Shown here in pieces: positions 1 through 8,911 of a DNA stretch of 64,000 nucleotides. A program made the position numbers and the translations under genes. How positions within the stretch are numbered: the stretch's first letter is position 1; every line of letters starts with the position of its first letter. The DNA is from a virus. The stretch spans positions 62,001-126,000 of IMG/VR virus record IMGVR_UViG_3300021962_000028; one strand, given 5' to 3'. The notes beneath the pieces are model-generated. The model saw only the letters and a list, made by a program, of their open reading frames with translations. It ran no database searches and was not told the origin of the DNA.

Positions 1-115
1 AGGAACGATAACCTGATAGCTTCGCACTTTTCCCTTTTTTCATTCTGTTTCATATTGTTCAAGTTTATTTTTTATAAAAATAAGTAATAAATCTTGTCTT
101 GTCAAAAACTTTCTG
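1..115. other. Intergenic start of window
   Basis: AT-rich sequence ahead of the bS21 promoter. I see no gene or clear RNA in it; the first 40 bases could be the end of a neighbouring unit cut by the window edge. Confidence 0.4.
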
Positions 116-123
116 TAACTTTG
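116..123 (+). promoter_or_regulatory. Bacteroidota-type -7 box (TAACTTTG)
   Basis: TAACTTTG fits the TAnnTTTG box and lies 15 nt before the ATG of the bS21 gene. It supports the start at 139 rather than the longer reading frame. Confidence 0.65.
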
Positions 124-138
124 GAATATTTGTATTAT

Positions 139-327
139 ATGTTAATTGTAGAGATAAATAACCGACAACCATTAGAGAAAGCCCTTAAAATTCTAAAGGG
201 AAAAGTAATTCGTACTAAACAAACTGAAAACCTAAAAAATAGGAAGGAGTTTACTAAAAAATCAGTTGAGCTTAGAGAACAAAGAATAAAAGCGATTTAT
301 AAAGAAAAATTTAGAGAATCTCGTTAA
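139..327 (+). CDS. rpsU: Ribosomal protein bS21 homologue
   Basis: A 62-residue basic protein that reads like bacterial bS21: start MLIVEINN, a middle block ALKILKGKV, then FTKKSVELREQR and KAIYK, matching the family pattern of FTKPSxxRRE followed by KAIYK. Length equals that of the family (about 60-70). bS21 sits on the 30S subunit near the anti-Shine-Dalgarno region, and large phages are known to carry homologues. The start at 139 is chosen because the family begins there and a TAACTTTG box lies just upstream; upstream codons would be inside the promoter. It converges with the next gene, overlapping its 3' end by 17 nt. Likely role: replaces or modifies host bS21 on ribosomes during infection (inference). 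Confidence 0.85.
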   Translation: MLIVEINNRQPLEKALKILKGKVIRTKQTENLKNRKEFTKKSVELREQRIKAIYKEKFRESR

Positions 328-1015
328 GAGACTTTAATTTAAATAATGAAACAGAATCAACTTTTTCATTTTTAATTTTCTCAATAGTTTCTGTTATTTT
401 AGTCTTAGTTACTGAATCAGATTTTGTAGACAAATTTTCTAATTTTTCAATAACCATTTCACTAACAACATCATATCTTTTATCTAATTCAGACTGAGAT
501 AGTGTAGAATATTTTTTAATTTCTTTTAACTCAGATTCGCTAATATTATTTAAATAATTTTTTAAAGTACTATTAGCAACCTCAACCATAGTATCGTAAG
601 ATACATTGATTACGTTAGTTTGGTTCTTTTTAGTGATAAGATGATTAATAATAGTATTTTTACTATTAATAATATTTTCAACAACTACAGTATTTTTATT
701 AACTACAGTGTCAATGTCTTTATAGTGGTTTTCAGTTTTAACGTCTTTAACCCAAGACTCTAATAATGACATAGTTTTCTTATTAATTGAAATCTTTTCA
801 ATTAAACCAATACACTCATTTAGATAGTCGTCCGCAAAACTTTTTTCAAATCCTTTCTCTTTACTTAATTCATCGTAAAGATAAAACATTTTACTAACCT
901 CTTTATTCTCTAATACTAATTTCTTGAATACTTTAATATCAGTATTAAACGAATCTTTTTTGTAAGACTCGACAAGTTTTGTTTCTATTTTTGATTTTAA
1001 TAATCCGAATTCCAT
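311..1015 (-). CDS. Hypothetical protein, possible head-region protein
   Basis: 234 residues, charged, rich in Lys, Glu and Asn, predicted mostly helical, with no membrane segment or motif I recognise. It is the last visible gene of the leftward head operon, directly after the portal gene (13 nt gap), where T4-like phages often carry core or protease genes; I cannot assign it to either. A TATTTATA motif lies 14 nt before the start. Confidence 0.7.
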   Translation of the reverse strand: MEFGLLKSKIETKLVESYKKDSFNTDIKVFKKLVLENKEVSKMFYLYDELSKEKGFEKSFADDYLNECIGLIEKISINKKTMSLLESWVKDVKTENHYKDIDTVVNKNTVVVENIINSKNTIINHLITKKNQTNVINVSYDTMVEVANSTLKNYLNNISESELKEIKKYSTLSQSELDKRYDVVSEMVIEKLENLSTKSDSVTKTKITETIEKIKNEKVDSVSLFKLKSLNEIL

Positions 1016-1028
1016 ATCTTATTTTATC

Positions 1029-2882
1029 TTATAAATATCTCTTATTTAAGAGTTTGTCTAATTCTTCAGAAATATCTCCTAAAGAATCTTGTCCTTTAGA
1101 TAAATCAATATAACTATCTTCAGTTAACATATCCTGAGATTCTAATAAAATATTAAGATTTTCTCTTTTAACTGATTCAGGAGTTATCTCAGATTCCCCT
1201 CCTGCTGGTGGGGCTTCTCCTCCTGTATCACCGCCAATTGGAGACTCTCCTCCACCTCCTAAACCTGCTGGTGGGGTAAATCCACTTTCTTCACCACCCG
1301 CAGTTTCACCTCCCGCACTTGCGGTGGTACCTGATGGACTTCCATATAATTTATCTATATTGTCGAAAATACCTGTTTTAGTTATAACTGTAGGAGTATT
1401 TTCAAGTTCTTTAGCAACCGCCTTTTCAAGTCTTTGTTGTTGTAAATCTAATCTAATATCTTCATCTGAAAAACCTAATACGTGTTTCTTAGCCCAAGAT
1501 ACTGACACAGGGGCGATACCTTCAATAGCAGTAACCGCATCTTTGTAAAGTAATATTTTTTCTTTCCACACGTCAATTTTTAACAAATCAGCTTGTGTCG
1601 ATGGATTTGATAATGTTAGAGTAAAGTTAGATAACTCGTCCTCAAATCCCAATAAGAATAAATGTATAATAGCAACTTTATTAAGTTCCGCTAACATACT
1701 TTTTTGTATTCTATTAATAGTTCGTGCAAAACGGATATCTTGTAATGATAAGTTTTTACCATCACCAACAACTTCCTCAAAACCTAAAAATGCTTTAGGT
1801 ACACGAAGTGCCGTTAATAATTTCTTTTGGATATATTCGATATCTGCAATCTCAGAAAGGTTTTGCGCTCCTGGTAATGTATCAATAGGGTTTGGTGCCG
1901 CAGGGTCACGAACAGGTACGAAGTAATCTTGGTCTACCGCCATTTGATTAAACCTCATATCAACATTACCCGTTTTATGGTCAACAACTTGGTCTCTTTT
2001 AAATTTATTTGCAACACGTTGTACATAAGCTTCAACATCCTTATCGTCCATATTACCAACAAATACCTTAAAGATTCTTCTTTCAGGTGCTCTTGATGTA
2101 CGATAGATTAACATTGCGTCTTCCGATAATAATAACTGTTTCCAAATACGTCTTGCTTTTTCTAACATAGAAGTACCATAAGGAAGTTTTCTATCATCAC
2201 CCAATAATCTAAAGTGGGCAATTTCCCAAGTATTGAATGACATATCTTTATTCTTCCAATTGAATGCAAGTGCTTTTTGCTCACCTTCGCCACTGTCTAA
2301 ATTAGATTTACCTTTCATACCTCTTTCAACCCTTTCAATCTCAATGTTAGGTAATTGCATACATCCAACAATTCCTTTCTCAGGGTCTAATTTAAGATAA
2401 ACAAAATTATCACCGTACTTACAAGTGTTTCTAGTCCACATTGCAAGGTTAGTGTTAATATCTAACACATTGTTAAATAAATCAGCCAATACTGATTTAA
2501 TACGTTTTGATTCTGAGTATATTTGTAGGATGTAACCGTTTTGGTCGGCAGTTGTAGATTCTTCGGCATAAATGTCTAACGCTGCGGAAATCTCAGGAGT
2601 ATACTCCATAGATTCGTAGTCGTAATACGACGCCAATCTTGTTGGTTCAAAATAAACTCCTTGACTGTAGAGGTTATTTTCTATTTTAGTCCACTGATTT
2701 GCAAGATAGAATGTTTGTTGGGCTTGTAATTTAGCCTTCTCATATTCTTGTGCATTTGTTGTTTTTAATAACTCTTTCTTATCGTATTTAAAAACGGGGT
2801 AATCCTGATTCATTAAAGAATTAGGACCAAAGGTCTGTGATAACCTTTGCCAAACCGTTAAATCTCTATTTTCATTACTCAT
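1029..2882 (-). CDS. Portal protein (T4 gp20-like)
   Basis: 617 residues. The order of recognisable blocks matches gp20-type portals: an N-terminal segment with YYDYESMEYTPEISAALDIYAEEST, then YGDNFVYLKLD, the stem region RAPERRIFKVFVGNM, and the distal LRVPKAFLGFEE block followed by RTINRIQKSMLAEL. The portal forms the dodecameric channel at one capsid vertex through which the terminase packages DNA. The C-terminal 100 residues are Gly/Pro-rich (about 510-570) and then acidic. It lies immediately downstream of the terminase gene, as in T4-like head clusters. Confidence 0.93.
   Translation of the reverse strand: MSNENRDLTVWQRLSQTFGPNSLMNQDYPVFKYDKKELLKTTNAQEYEKAKLQAQQTFYLANQWTKIENNLYSQGVYFEPTRLASYYDYESMEYTPEISAALDIYAEESTTADQNGYILQIYSESKRIKSVLADLFNNVLDINTNLAMWTRNTCKYGDNFVYLKLDPEKGIVGCMQLPNIEIERVERGMKGKSNLDSGEGEQKALAFNWKNKDMSFNTWEIAHFRLLGDDRKLPYGTSMLEKARRIWKQLLLSEDAMLIYRTSRAPERRIFKVFVGNMDDKDVEAYVQRVANKFKRDQVVDHKTGNVDMRFNQMAVDQDYFVPVRDPAAPNPIDTLPGAQNLSEIADIEYIQKKLLTALRVPKAFLGFEEVVGDGKNLSLQDIRFARTINRIQKSMLAELNKVAIIHLFLLGFEDELSNFTLTLSNPSTQADLLKIDVWKEKILLYKDAVTAIEGIAPVSVSWAKKHVLGFSDEDIRLDLQQQRLEKAVAKELENTPTVITKTGIFDNIDKLYGSPSGTTASAGGETAGGEESGFTPPAGLGGGGESPIGGDTGGEAPPAGGESEITPESVKRENLNILLESQDMLTEDSYIDLSKGQDSLGDISEELDKLLNKRYL
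1030..1037 (-). promoter_or_regulatory. TATTTATA motif
   Basis: Reads TATTTATA on the minus strand, 14 nt before the ATG at 1015 and overlapping the portal stop codon. One of the recurring phage motifs described in the findings. Confidence 0.45.
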
Positions 2883-2918
2883 AATTAAAATTTAGTATAA
2901 TTTAAAAATATATAAACA

Positions 2919-4685
2919 TTATCTCGACCTACCGAACAACCATAAATATTTTTGATAGTCATTTTTAGTCGCCTCGTTAGAATAATTCTGATGGTTAGGC
3001 ATTCCTGCAGGAATTACAGGATTAAACGACACCTGTCTACCAATTTCCTCATTATTATTTACCGTCCAAGAACTTAACATTGCTTTAGTCTGTTCTGTTA
3101 CTTTGGTCAGCTGATTAAATGAATTCTCACCAACATATGTTGCCATAGCAATTGCCATAATCAAATCATCGTGATGACCTTTTTGGTGGTCTGGTCTTCC
3201 GTTTATATATACAAAGGTATTCATCTCATTAAAGAGTCTATTACTATAGATTTTAAATCCGTGTCTCATAGATTCTTCAAATGAAGAAATTATTTGAACC
3301 CTCTTGTTATTAAAGTTTAACCCTGGAATCTTATCTAAAGCTTTAGGGTCGTATTTCCATTTATTACCCATTTCAACTCCATCAATATACAAGTTCTTAT
3401 AATTCATCTCCTGTAATTTTCGAGCAGTTGAAACCCCCATACCTCCTGTGATATCAATAACCACAAACGCACTATACATCATCGCCCATTTATAAGCAAT
3501 CTCTGCAGCTACGTCAGGTGGGATTTTACCTATGTATTCTAATACTTGTTCTCTTTCGTCAAAATCAATAATAATCATTGAAGTAAAGTCTTCAGAATCT
3601 CCTCTTGATACGTCAACACCCATAATATATTTATGACCTTCAACAGGTTCTTTCCACATCCATAATGCACCTCCCATCATTCTATTGGTAGGTTCTTTTA
3701 ACATATTTTGATGAATATCTTGTAATTGTTTTGAATCAAATACGTTATCACCAGAACCTAAGAAGTTACACTCTAACTCCTGAGACACTTTACGTTTATC
3801 GTATTTTAATTTTTTAACCATACCCTCAAACCAACTTGATGTAGGTTTATATCCGTCGGCAAGTTTTTGTTTGATTTCTTCAAAATCTCTTAATCTAGGG
3901 TCTATGGATGAATAATCGATAGTATCAATCTCCTTATATTCATCTCGATTTAAATAAAAGTGAATTAAGTCTTCAACTTTTAGTAATTTTAAATCTTTAG
4001 TGTATCTTGGGTCTTTAAACCAATACATCTCTGAGATTTTGAATTCATTCATACCTCGTAATGCTTGGTCATATATTTCATAGTAGATTGGGTCATAACC
4101 GTTAGGTGTTGATACCACAATCACTTTACCCCCTGTTGAAAGGGATGCCATACAAGCCGCCCAAAAATCTCCATCGGCTTCAATATATGCAGCTTCGTCA
4201 AATACAAGAATTGTTGGAGTATAACCCCTTAACGCATCTCGTGATGTTGCAACCGCCTTAACTTCACATCCGTTAGTTAACTTATAGTGTCTTTGTGAAT
4301 TTTTTTCACTTGAAAACCCTACACCTGTCCAATTAGGCCATTGTTCAGTAAAACCTCTAATCTTATTTGCCATCTCAACCGCAGTATCCAATTTGTTGGC
4401 GATGATTAGAATTTTTTCAGGTTTTTTCTTAGACGCAAATACTAAACGTTTTGACGCCCAAGCTGCGGTAACTGTAGATACTCCAGCTTGTCGGTATTTT
4501 AACGCAATATTTTCATTGTAATTCTCGTAATCCTCCAATAAGGTTACTTGGTCAGGAAATAATTCCAAAGGGACATACTGAGATACAGTATTGTCATAGG
4601 TCTGTAAATAAGTTTTAAGTGCGTAAGGAGTATTCTTTACGCACTTAGTATATTCTAATATTAATTGTTCTTTAGTAAAAGCCAT
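2919..4685 (-). CDS. Terminase large subunit (T4 gp17-like)
   Basis: 588 residues. The ATPase half shows a phage-type Walker A (KYRQAGVSTV), Walker B ILVFDEAAYIE and the coupling motif VSTPNG; the nuclease half shows an RNase H-like acidic triad in GVDVSRGDSEDF, VVIDITGG and GHHDDLIMA. It pumps DNA into the prohead and cuts the concatemer at the portal. It is followed by the portal gene after 36 nt, and preceded by a gene ending 3 nt upstream. Length is typical of gp17 (about 600). Confidence 0.95.
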   Translation of the reverse strand: MAFTKEQLILEYTKCVKNTPYALKTYLQTYDNTVSQYVPLELFPDQVTLLEDYENYNENIALKYRQAGVSTVTAAWASKRLVFASKKKPEKILIIANKLDTAVEMANKIRGFTEQWPNWTGVGFSSEKNSQRHYKLTNGCEVKAVATSRDALRGYTPTILVFDEAAYIEADGDFWAACMASLSTGGKVIVVSTPNGYDPIYYEIYDQALRGMNEFKISEMYWFKDPRYTKDLKLLKVEDLIHFYLNRDEYKEIDTIDYSSIDPRLRDFEEIKQKLADGYKPTSSWFEGMVKKLKYDKRKVSQELECNFLGSGDNVFDSKQLQDIHQNMLKEPTNRMMGGALWMWKEPVEGHKYIMGVDVSRGDSEDFTSMIIIDFDEREQVLEYIGKIPPDVAAEIAYKWAMMYSAFVVIDITGGMGVSTARKLQEMNYKNLYIDGVEMGNKWKYDPKALDKIPGLNFNNKRVQIISSFEESMRHGFKIYSNRLFNEMNTFVYINGRPDHQKGHHDDLIMAIAMATYVGENSFNQLTKVTEQTKAMLSSWTVNNNEEIGRQVSFNPVIPAGMPNHQNYSNEATKNDYQKYLWLFGRSR

Positions 4686-4688
4686 AAA

Positions 4689-5975
4689 TTACTTAGGTCT
4701 TGAGATACCCAAGCCACCTAAGAAATCATCTAAACCGTCATCGTCATCGTCATCATCGTAGTCATCTTCATAACTTCCTAATGAATCTTCTAAATCACGT
4801 TTTTTCAAATCAGTAATAATATCTTTAACCATATCTTGTAAGAATTTCTCACCTTTAGGGTCTCCAGATAATATTTGTTTCGCAACTTCAAAAAACTGTT
4901 TTGTGTCTAACGCTGAAAATCTAGCGAACAGGTAGTGTTGGATATGTTTTTTATCTTCATCAAAGACTTCCATAGGATATGATTGAGAGAATTTCTCCCA
5001 AATAACAGGTCCCAATCTTAAGTCCCAAATCTCGTTAGGTAGAGTATCTGTACTTCCCATAATCATTTGTTGTGATTTAGGGTCATCTGGTAATCCGTGA
5101 GTACCAAAAACCTCCATAACTCCTTTAATAAGTTCGTGAATTAAAACAGGGAAAAATAATCCTCTCGCTTTAATTGTTGGTGGGTCAGTAGTATCGTCAA
5201 CTTCTTCTTTACCAGCCATACTTGACGGATTACCCGCCATCATTTGTACGGCTTCGTCAGGCATTAACCAATAAACTAAATCATTAATCGACATCAATAC
5301 CCCGTATAAGTTTAATAATTGAGGGTCAATTCTATTTAACTCAGCTCTAACCAATTCAAACATATAATGTCCTTTTTTAGAAGAACCTTGAATTAACGCA
5401 TTAATGAATCTACGTTTAGCCTTTTCTAAGTCAAACTTTTCCATTGCAGTCATAAAATCGTCTAAATCTTCTTCAGCATCTTGACTACCAAATTGTTGTT
5501 CAATCTCTTCTTCTTCTGGTTCCTCACCTTGTTGTTGGAATCTACTTTGGTCAATACCCCCCATACCAACTAGTTTGGCGTCAAATTGGAAAGACCCGTC
5601 AGGAATTCCCATTTCTTTGATAACTAAATCGACCGCTAATTTCTCAAGATATTCTTTATTTTGAGACTCAATTTGCATAACTCTTTGAACCGCACCCATT
5701 AGGGCTCTTTGTAGTTGCATAAAAGCGTTTTGTCCTGATATGTCTTCCATACCCGTATAACGTTTTACTCGTTCAACAACATCTTTAAATCTTTTAGATG
5801 CAACCAATTCTTCAAAGTTATCAGGAACACCGTTCTTATCCACATCAGGGAACGCGGGGTTTTTTGATAAACTTGTTGTTTGAGTTCTAAGTTTATTCTC
5901 CAAGTCAGGATTCATTCTTTCTCGTCCTTGACCGTAATCTATAGCTTCTTTAGCGTCTAATTTAAACTTTGCCAT
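4689..5975 (-). CDS. Hypothetical acidic head-operon protein
   Basis: 428 residues, soluble, with two strongly acidic tracts: one near residues 155-175 and a C-terminal Asp run near 405-415. An early segment reads DVDKNGVPDNFEEL, a calcium-binding-like DxDxNG loop. The gene abuts the terminase (3 nt gap) and its ATG overlaps the upstream stop, so it is co-expressed with packaging genes. A packaging or head role is inferred from position only; I do not recognise the family. Confidence 0.75.
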   Translation of the reverse strand: MAKFKLDAKEAIDYGQGRERMNPDLENKLRTQTTSLSKNPAFPDVDKNGVPDNFEELVASKRFKDVVERVKRYTGMEDISGQNAFMQLQRALMGAVQRVMQIESQNKEYLEKLAVDLVIKEMGIPDGSFQFDAKLVGMGGIDQSRFQQQGEEPEEEEIEQQFGSQDAEEDLDDFMTAMEKFDLEKAKRRFINALIQGSSKKGHYMFELVRAELNRIDPQLLNLYGVLMSINDLVYWLMPDEAVQMMAGNPSSMAGKEEVDDTTDPPTIKARGLFFPVLIHELIKGVMEVFGTHGLPDDPKSQQMIMGSTDTLPNEIWDLRLGPVIWEKFSQSYPMEVFDEDKKHIQHYLFARFSALDTKQFFEVAKQILSGDPKGEKFLQDMVKDIITDLKKRDLEDSLGSYEDDYDDDDDDDGLDDFLGGLGISRPK

Positions 5976-6880
5976 TATTTTTTTAATTTAATTCCGATAG
6001 TATCAAATGACATCCAAGACGGTAACTCTTTGTTAGTTCTCGCCTTAGGAGCTGGTGATGTTTTTGGTTTATAAGGACTATCCTTATCTGGTTTTGGTGG
6101 AGTTTTAATTCCAGGTTTTGTTGTTGGTTTAGTCGGAGCGGGAGCGTTCGCAACCATTGATTCTTTAGTCTCCGATTTTCTTGCTTTAGGAGCTGGTGAT
6201 GTTTTTGGTTTGTAAGGACTATCCTTATCAGGTTTTGACGGGGTTTTAACAGGAGTCTTCACAGGAGCCTCTTTAGTATTATTTTCCGTAACATCAATAG
6301 ACCCTAAAGTACCAATTGGTTTGTTAAGTGTTTTTTTTGTAATTAGATTCATTAAATCTCCTTTTTTCATTTTTGCATTTGAGTGTTTCTCAAGCAAATA
6401 TAGGATTTTATTTTCTAAAATCACAGAAGTAATATCTTTTCCCTCATTCATAGATTGTTTGATGGCTTTAACACATCTTTCATATTTGTTATTCTGTTTT
6501 GAATTCCACATATGTCTTTCAGTTGTACCAAATTCATTACCTAATTGAGAAGTACAAATTGCGAATGGATTAATCTTTTTAGTTTTTTTCTTTTTACCTT
6601 CAGACATTTCACCTTCATTGGTAACATCCATACTACCATCAGCATTCATTTTAACCGCTCTACCTCCTGGTAATGCCTTACCTTTACTCTTAGCATCTTG
6701 AACTTCGCTAGCCGAATATTTAGTGATACTAGTTTGTATTGTTTGAGCTTCTTTAGTTTCTTTCTTTTTACCTTCTACAAGGTTTCTATGTAATGTGTCA
6801 ATTTCTGACTCACTTAAAGTCATTAAGGTTTTTGGACTAAAACCAAAATCTACTAATTTTGAGTATTTGTTAGTTTTCAT
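5975..6880 (-). CDS. Hypothetical head-operon protein with duplicated Lys/Pro tail
   Basis: 301 residues. The N-terminus has LVDFGFSPKTLMTLSESEI, a leucine-rich helix pair; the middle carries NPFAICTSQLG followed by a Cys (KYERCVKAIKQ), a pattern I recall from unnamed proteins of marine phages; the C-terminal third contains a nearly exact duplication around PDKDSPYKPKTSPAPKAR. Probably an internal or scaffolding-type protein because it is basic, low-complexity and inside the head operon (inference). The gene overlaps both neighbours by a few bases. Confidence 0.7.
   Translation of the reverse strand: MKTNKYSKLVDFGFSPKTLMTLSESEIDTLHRNLVEGKKKETKEAQTIQTSITKYSASEVQDAKSKGKALPGGRAVKMNADGSMDVTNEGEMSEGKKKKTKKINPFAICTSQLGNEFGTTERHMWNSKQNNKYERCVKAIKQSMNEGKDITSVILENKILYLLEKHSNAKMKKGDLMNLITKKTLNKPIGTLGSIDVTENNTKEAPVKTPVKTPSKPDKDSPYKPKTSPAPKARKSETKESMVANAPAPTKPTTKPGIKTPPKPDKDSPYKPKTSPAPKARTNKELPSWMSFDTIGIKLKK
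6031..6260 (-). repeat. Duplicated coding segment
   Basis: Two copies of a roughly 55-60 nt stretch encoding PDKDSPYKPKTSPAPKAR-type sequence lie about 130 nt apart inside the gene ending at 5975. Confidence 0.7.
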
Positions 6881-7280
6881 ATACTACTTTTTTTTCAAAT
6901 TCAAGAACGACATCTCGTTCGTATAATTTATTTTTAACCTCTTGTTCGGTTTCACCAAAATTAAATACTAATCGTTTAGTAACTGTAAAATCAGTATTTT
7001 CATTTTCTTTCTCCCAACCTAAGGCAATCACCCCATCCATACAATCCATAAAACTAAAAAAATCAGAGTTCTGTATTAATTCTAACTCTATTGAGGTATT
7101 TTTCAGTACTCCGACTTTTTTTATATAATCAAGTTCAGGTGGTTTAGGGTAACCGTTGGAAGGTTTTGCCTCCCAACTTTCATCCCAAATATCAGTTTTA
7201 TCTTCAGAAAAAATAAACTCATACATATTATCCCCTTTATAGTTAGGACCTAACCCATTTATAAAGACTAAATAACTCAT
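6870..7280 (-). CDS. Hypothetical protein in head operon
   Basis: 136 residues, no signal or membrane segment. It reads MSYLVFINGLGPNYKGDNMYEFIFSE, then WDESWEAKPSNGYPKPP. The compact beta-rich composition and tight overlaps (11 nt with the downstream gene, 4 nt with the upstream one) point to a conserved structural or assembly accessory, but I do not recognise the family. Confidence 0.7.
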   Translation of the reverse strand: MSYLVFINGLGPNYKGDNMYEFIFSEDKTDIWDESWEAKPSNGYPKPPELDYIKKVGVLKNTSIELELIQNSDFFSFMDCMDGVIALGWEKENENTDFTVTKRLVFNFGETEQEVKNKLYERDVVLEFEKKVVYEN

Positions 7281-8662
7281 ATAAGACTACCTTTAGGTGA
7301 TATTTTATATTGTTTATAACCTAATTCAAATACTAAGTTTTTCTTATTTGTTTTACCAACAAGTTTAGCGTTAACATTTTCTTTTAGGAATTTTTTAGCA
7401 CTAACCTCTTGTTGTATTGATTCAGATAGTCTTTTGATTTCACCATTTAATTCAGACAAAGTAATTTTAGTTTTTACTTTTCTTTCTTCATTAATTGTTT
7501 TGTTAAATTTCTTTTCACTTTCAGTTATAGTAAAATATTTCATTAACGTATCTTCAATTTTAGATTCGAACATTGAACTAGCGATACTATCTAAATGTTT
7601 AGAATCTTCACTCATCTCACCACCGTCAGAACCAAATCTTGCACCTGTTGCTTTTAATGCCGTTGTTTGTGCAATATCATTACCTAAGTCAGCCCAAGCG
7701 TTTTCTTCACTCATTTCTCCAAAACCAATAGGTTCTTCATCACCAGGAATTGGTTGTTCCTCGTCAAAATTATCTTCGTCATTTTCTTCGTCATCATTAC
7801 CAAATTTTTCTTCAGGATTGAATTCTTCTTCCGCACCTTCTAATTTGTTAACAATATCTTCCATATCGTCTTCATCTAATTTTTCCAAATCTAACGCAGA
7901 CAATATTGAATTAATAACGTACTTAATGTCTTTTGATGACATAGATTCTTCTTCATCTTCAGAAGAATTTAACGTTCTTAATTTTTGACCTAATTTACCT
8001 GTAAGTTTTTGTATTGTTTTGAATGTTACAACCTCGTCATTTTCTTCATTACCTTCCATATCATCCGTTCCCATATCGTCAGTTCCCATATCGTCAGTTC
8101 CCATATCATCCGTTCCCATATCACCTGTTGGTGATGGGGGTGGTGGTGGAACATCTCCCATATCATCTGTTGGAGCAGGAGGTGGAGGTGGGACATCCCC
8201 TAAAGGAGCCGCGGGTGGAGCTGGTGGTGGAGGTGGTACATTTTCTACCTCGTCGGTAGGGTTAGAATTTTTTTTTTCTGATTTCGGAGTTTTTAATGTA
8301 AATCTTTTTTGTTCCGAAAACAATGATGTACCTTCATCATTACCATATAATTCATTCATTTCTTTAGCCATTAAATTTAATCTTTTTAACGCTTGAGAAT
8401 ATGAATCATAATATTTTCTTTCTCTCATAGGTGCGATATAATCGACCTCTGATTCTGAAATAGTTTGTTTAATAATATAACCTGTCTTTTCTCTAACAAT
8501 TTGGTATTCATTACCGTCAGCAAGTTGAAGGCTATATTCGTTTTTAGACGTTTCATTAATTCGGGATGGGGTACTCTCGTTAAATCTTGCGATTTCAAGA
8601 ATCCTTTGTATTTTTTCCATACCTTGAAGTTTTTCACTTCCTATTGGTTTTAAATCTGCCAT
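7277..8662 (-). CDS. Low-complexity acidic protein, possible prohead core or scaffold
   Basis: 461 residues. Order of parts: N-terminal helix ending RILEIARFNES, a PPPPPAPP-rich section (about 140-175), five DMGTD repeats (about 180-200), an acidic Glu/Asp stretch (about 200-310), and a helical C-terminal half ending in a basic FELGYKQYKISPKGSL segment. Such a composition suits a scaffolding or core protein that is proteolysed or released during maturation (inference). The LxE/NES-like N-terminal end resembles the prohead protease sites discussed in the findings. Confidence 0.7.
   Translation of the reverse strand: MADLKPIGSEKLQGMEKIQRILEIARFNESTPSRINETSKNEYSLQLADGNEYQIVREKTGYIIKQTISESEVDYIAPMRERKYYDSYSQALKRLNLMAKEMNELYGNDEGTSLFSEQKRFTLKTPKSEKKNSNPTDEVENVPPPPPAPPAAPLGDVPPPPPAPTDDMGDVPPPPPSPTGDMGTDDMGTDDMGTDDMGTDDMEGNEENDEVVTFKTIQKLTGKLGQKLRTLNSSEDEEESMSSKDIKYVINSILSALDLEKLDEDDMEDIVNKLEGAEEEFNPEEKFGNDDEENDEDNFDEEQPIPGDEEPIGFGEMSEENAWADLGNDIAQTTALKATGARFGSDGGEMSEDSKHLDSIASSMFESKIEDTLMKYFTITESEKKFNKTINEERKVKTKITLSELNGEIKRLSESIQQEVSAKKFLKENVNAKLVGKTNKKNLVFELGYKQYKISPKGSLI
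8057..8124 (-). repeat. Tandem 15-nt repeat encoding DMGTD
   Basis: About four to five in-frame 15-nt units inside the gene ending at 7277; a coding repeat, not a mobile or CRISPR element. Confidence 0.75.
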
Positions 8663-8692
8663 TTTATTTTTATTTTAACTTTTTTTAATTTA

Positions 8693-8875
8693 TTAACTGT
8701 TTAACCCATTAGGTCCTCCTAATGTAACCATTTGTAATTGTACAACCGCATCACCAGCACCATTAGTGTATGTTGGATGTGGGGTGTCAACGTAAGTTGC
8801 AGTAGTCCCTTGGTCAGTGTCGCACACTACACAAATTTCGGACGTAAATGTTCCAGCGCTATATGTTGTTGCCAT
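8693..8875 (-). CDS. Small hypothetical protein
   Basis: 60 residues beginning MATTYSAGTFTSEICVV, beta-rich, Thr/Gly-rich and without a signal peptide. It has its own TATTTATA motif 14 nt ahead of ATG and sits just before the head operon. It could be a small decoration or neck-type protein, but nothing in the sequence proves this. Confidence 0.6.
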   Translation of the reverse strand: MATTYSAGTFTSEICVVCDTDQGTTATYVDTPHPTYTNGAGDAVVQLQMVTLGGPNGLNS

Positions 8876-8889
8876 AGTATTTTTTTATC

Positions 8890-8897
8890 TATAAATA
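8890..8897 (-). promoter_or_regulatory. TATTTATA motif
   Basis: TATTTATA on the minus strand 14 nt ahead of the ATG at 8875. Candidate phage promoter for the leftward head operon. Confidence 0.45.
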
Positions 8898-8911
8898 TAT
8901 CAAACTAACCA

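Noticed and set aside
94-138. N-terminal extension of the bS21 frame
   Set aside because: It overlaps the TAACTTTG promoter box and has no bS21 similarity; the family start is the ATG at 139.
7434-8396. Plus-strand frames opposite the acidic head-operon protein
   Set aside because: Ser- and Gly-rich antisense shadows of the acidic and Pro-rich repeats.
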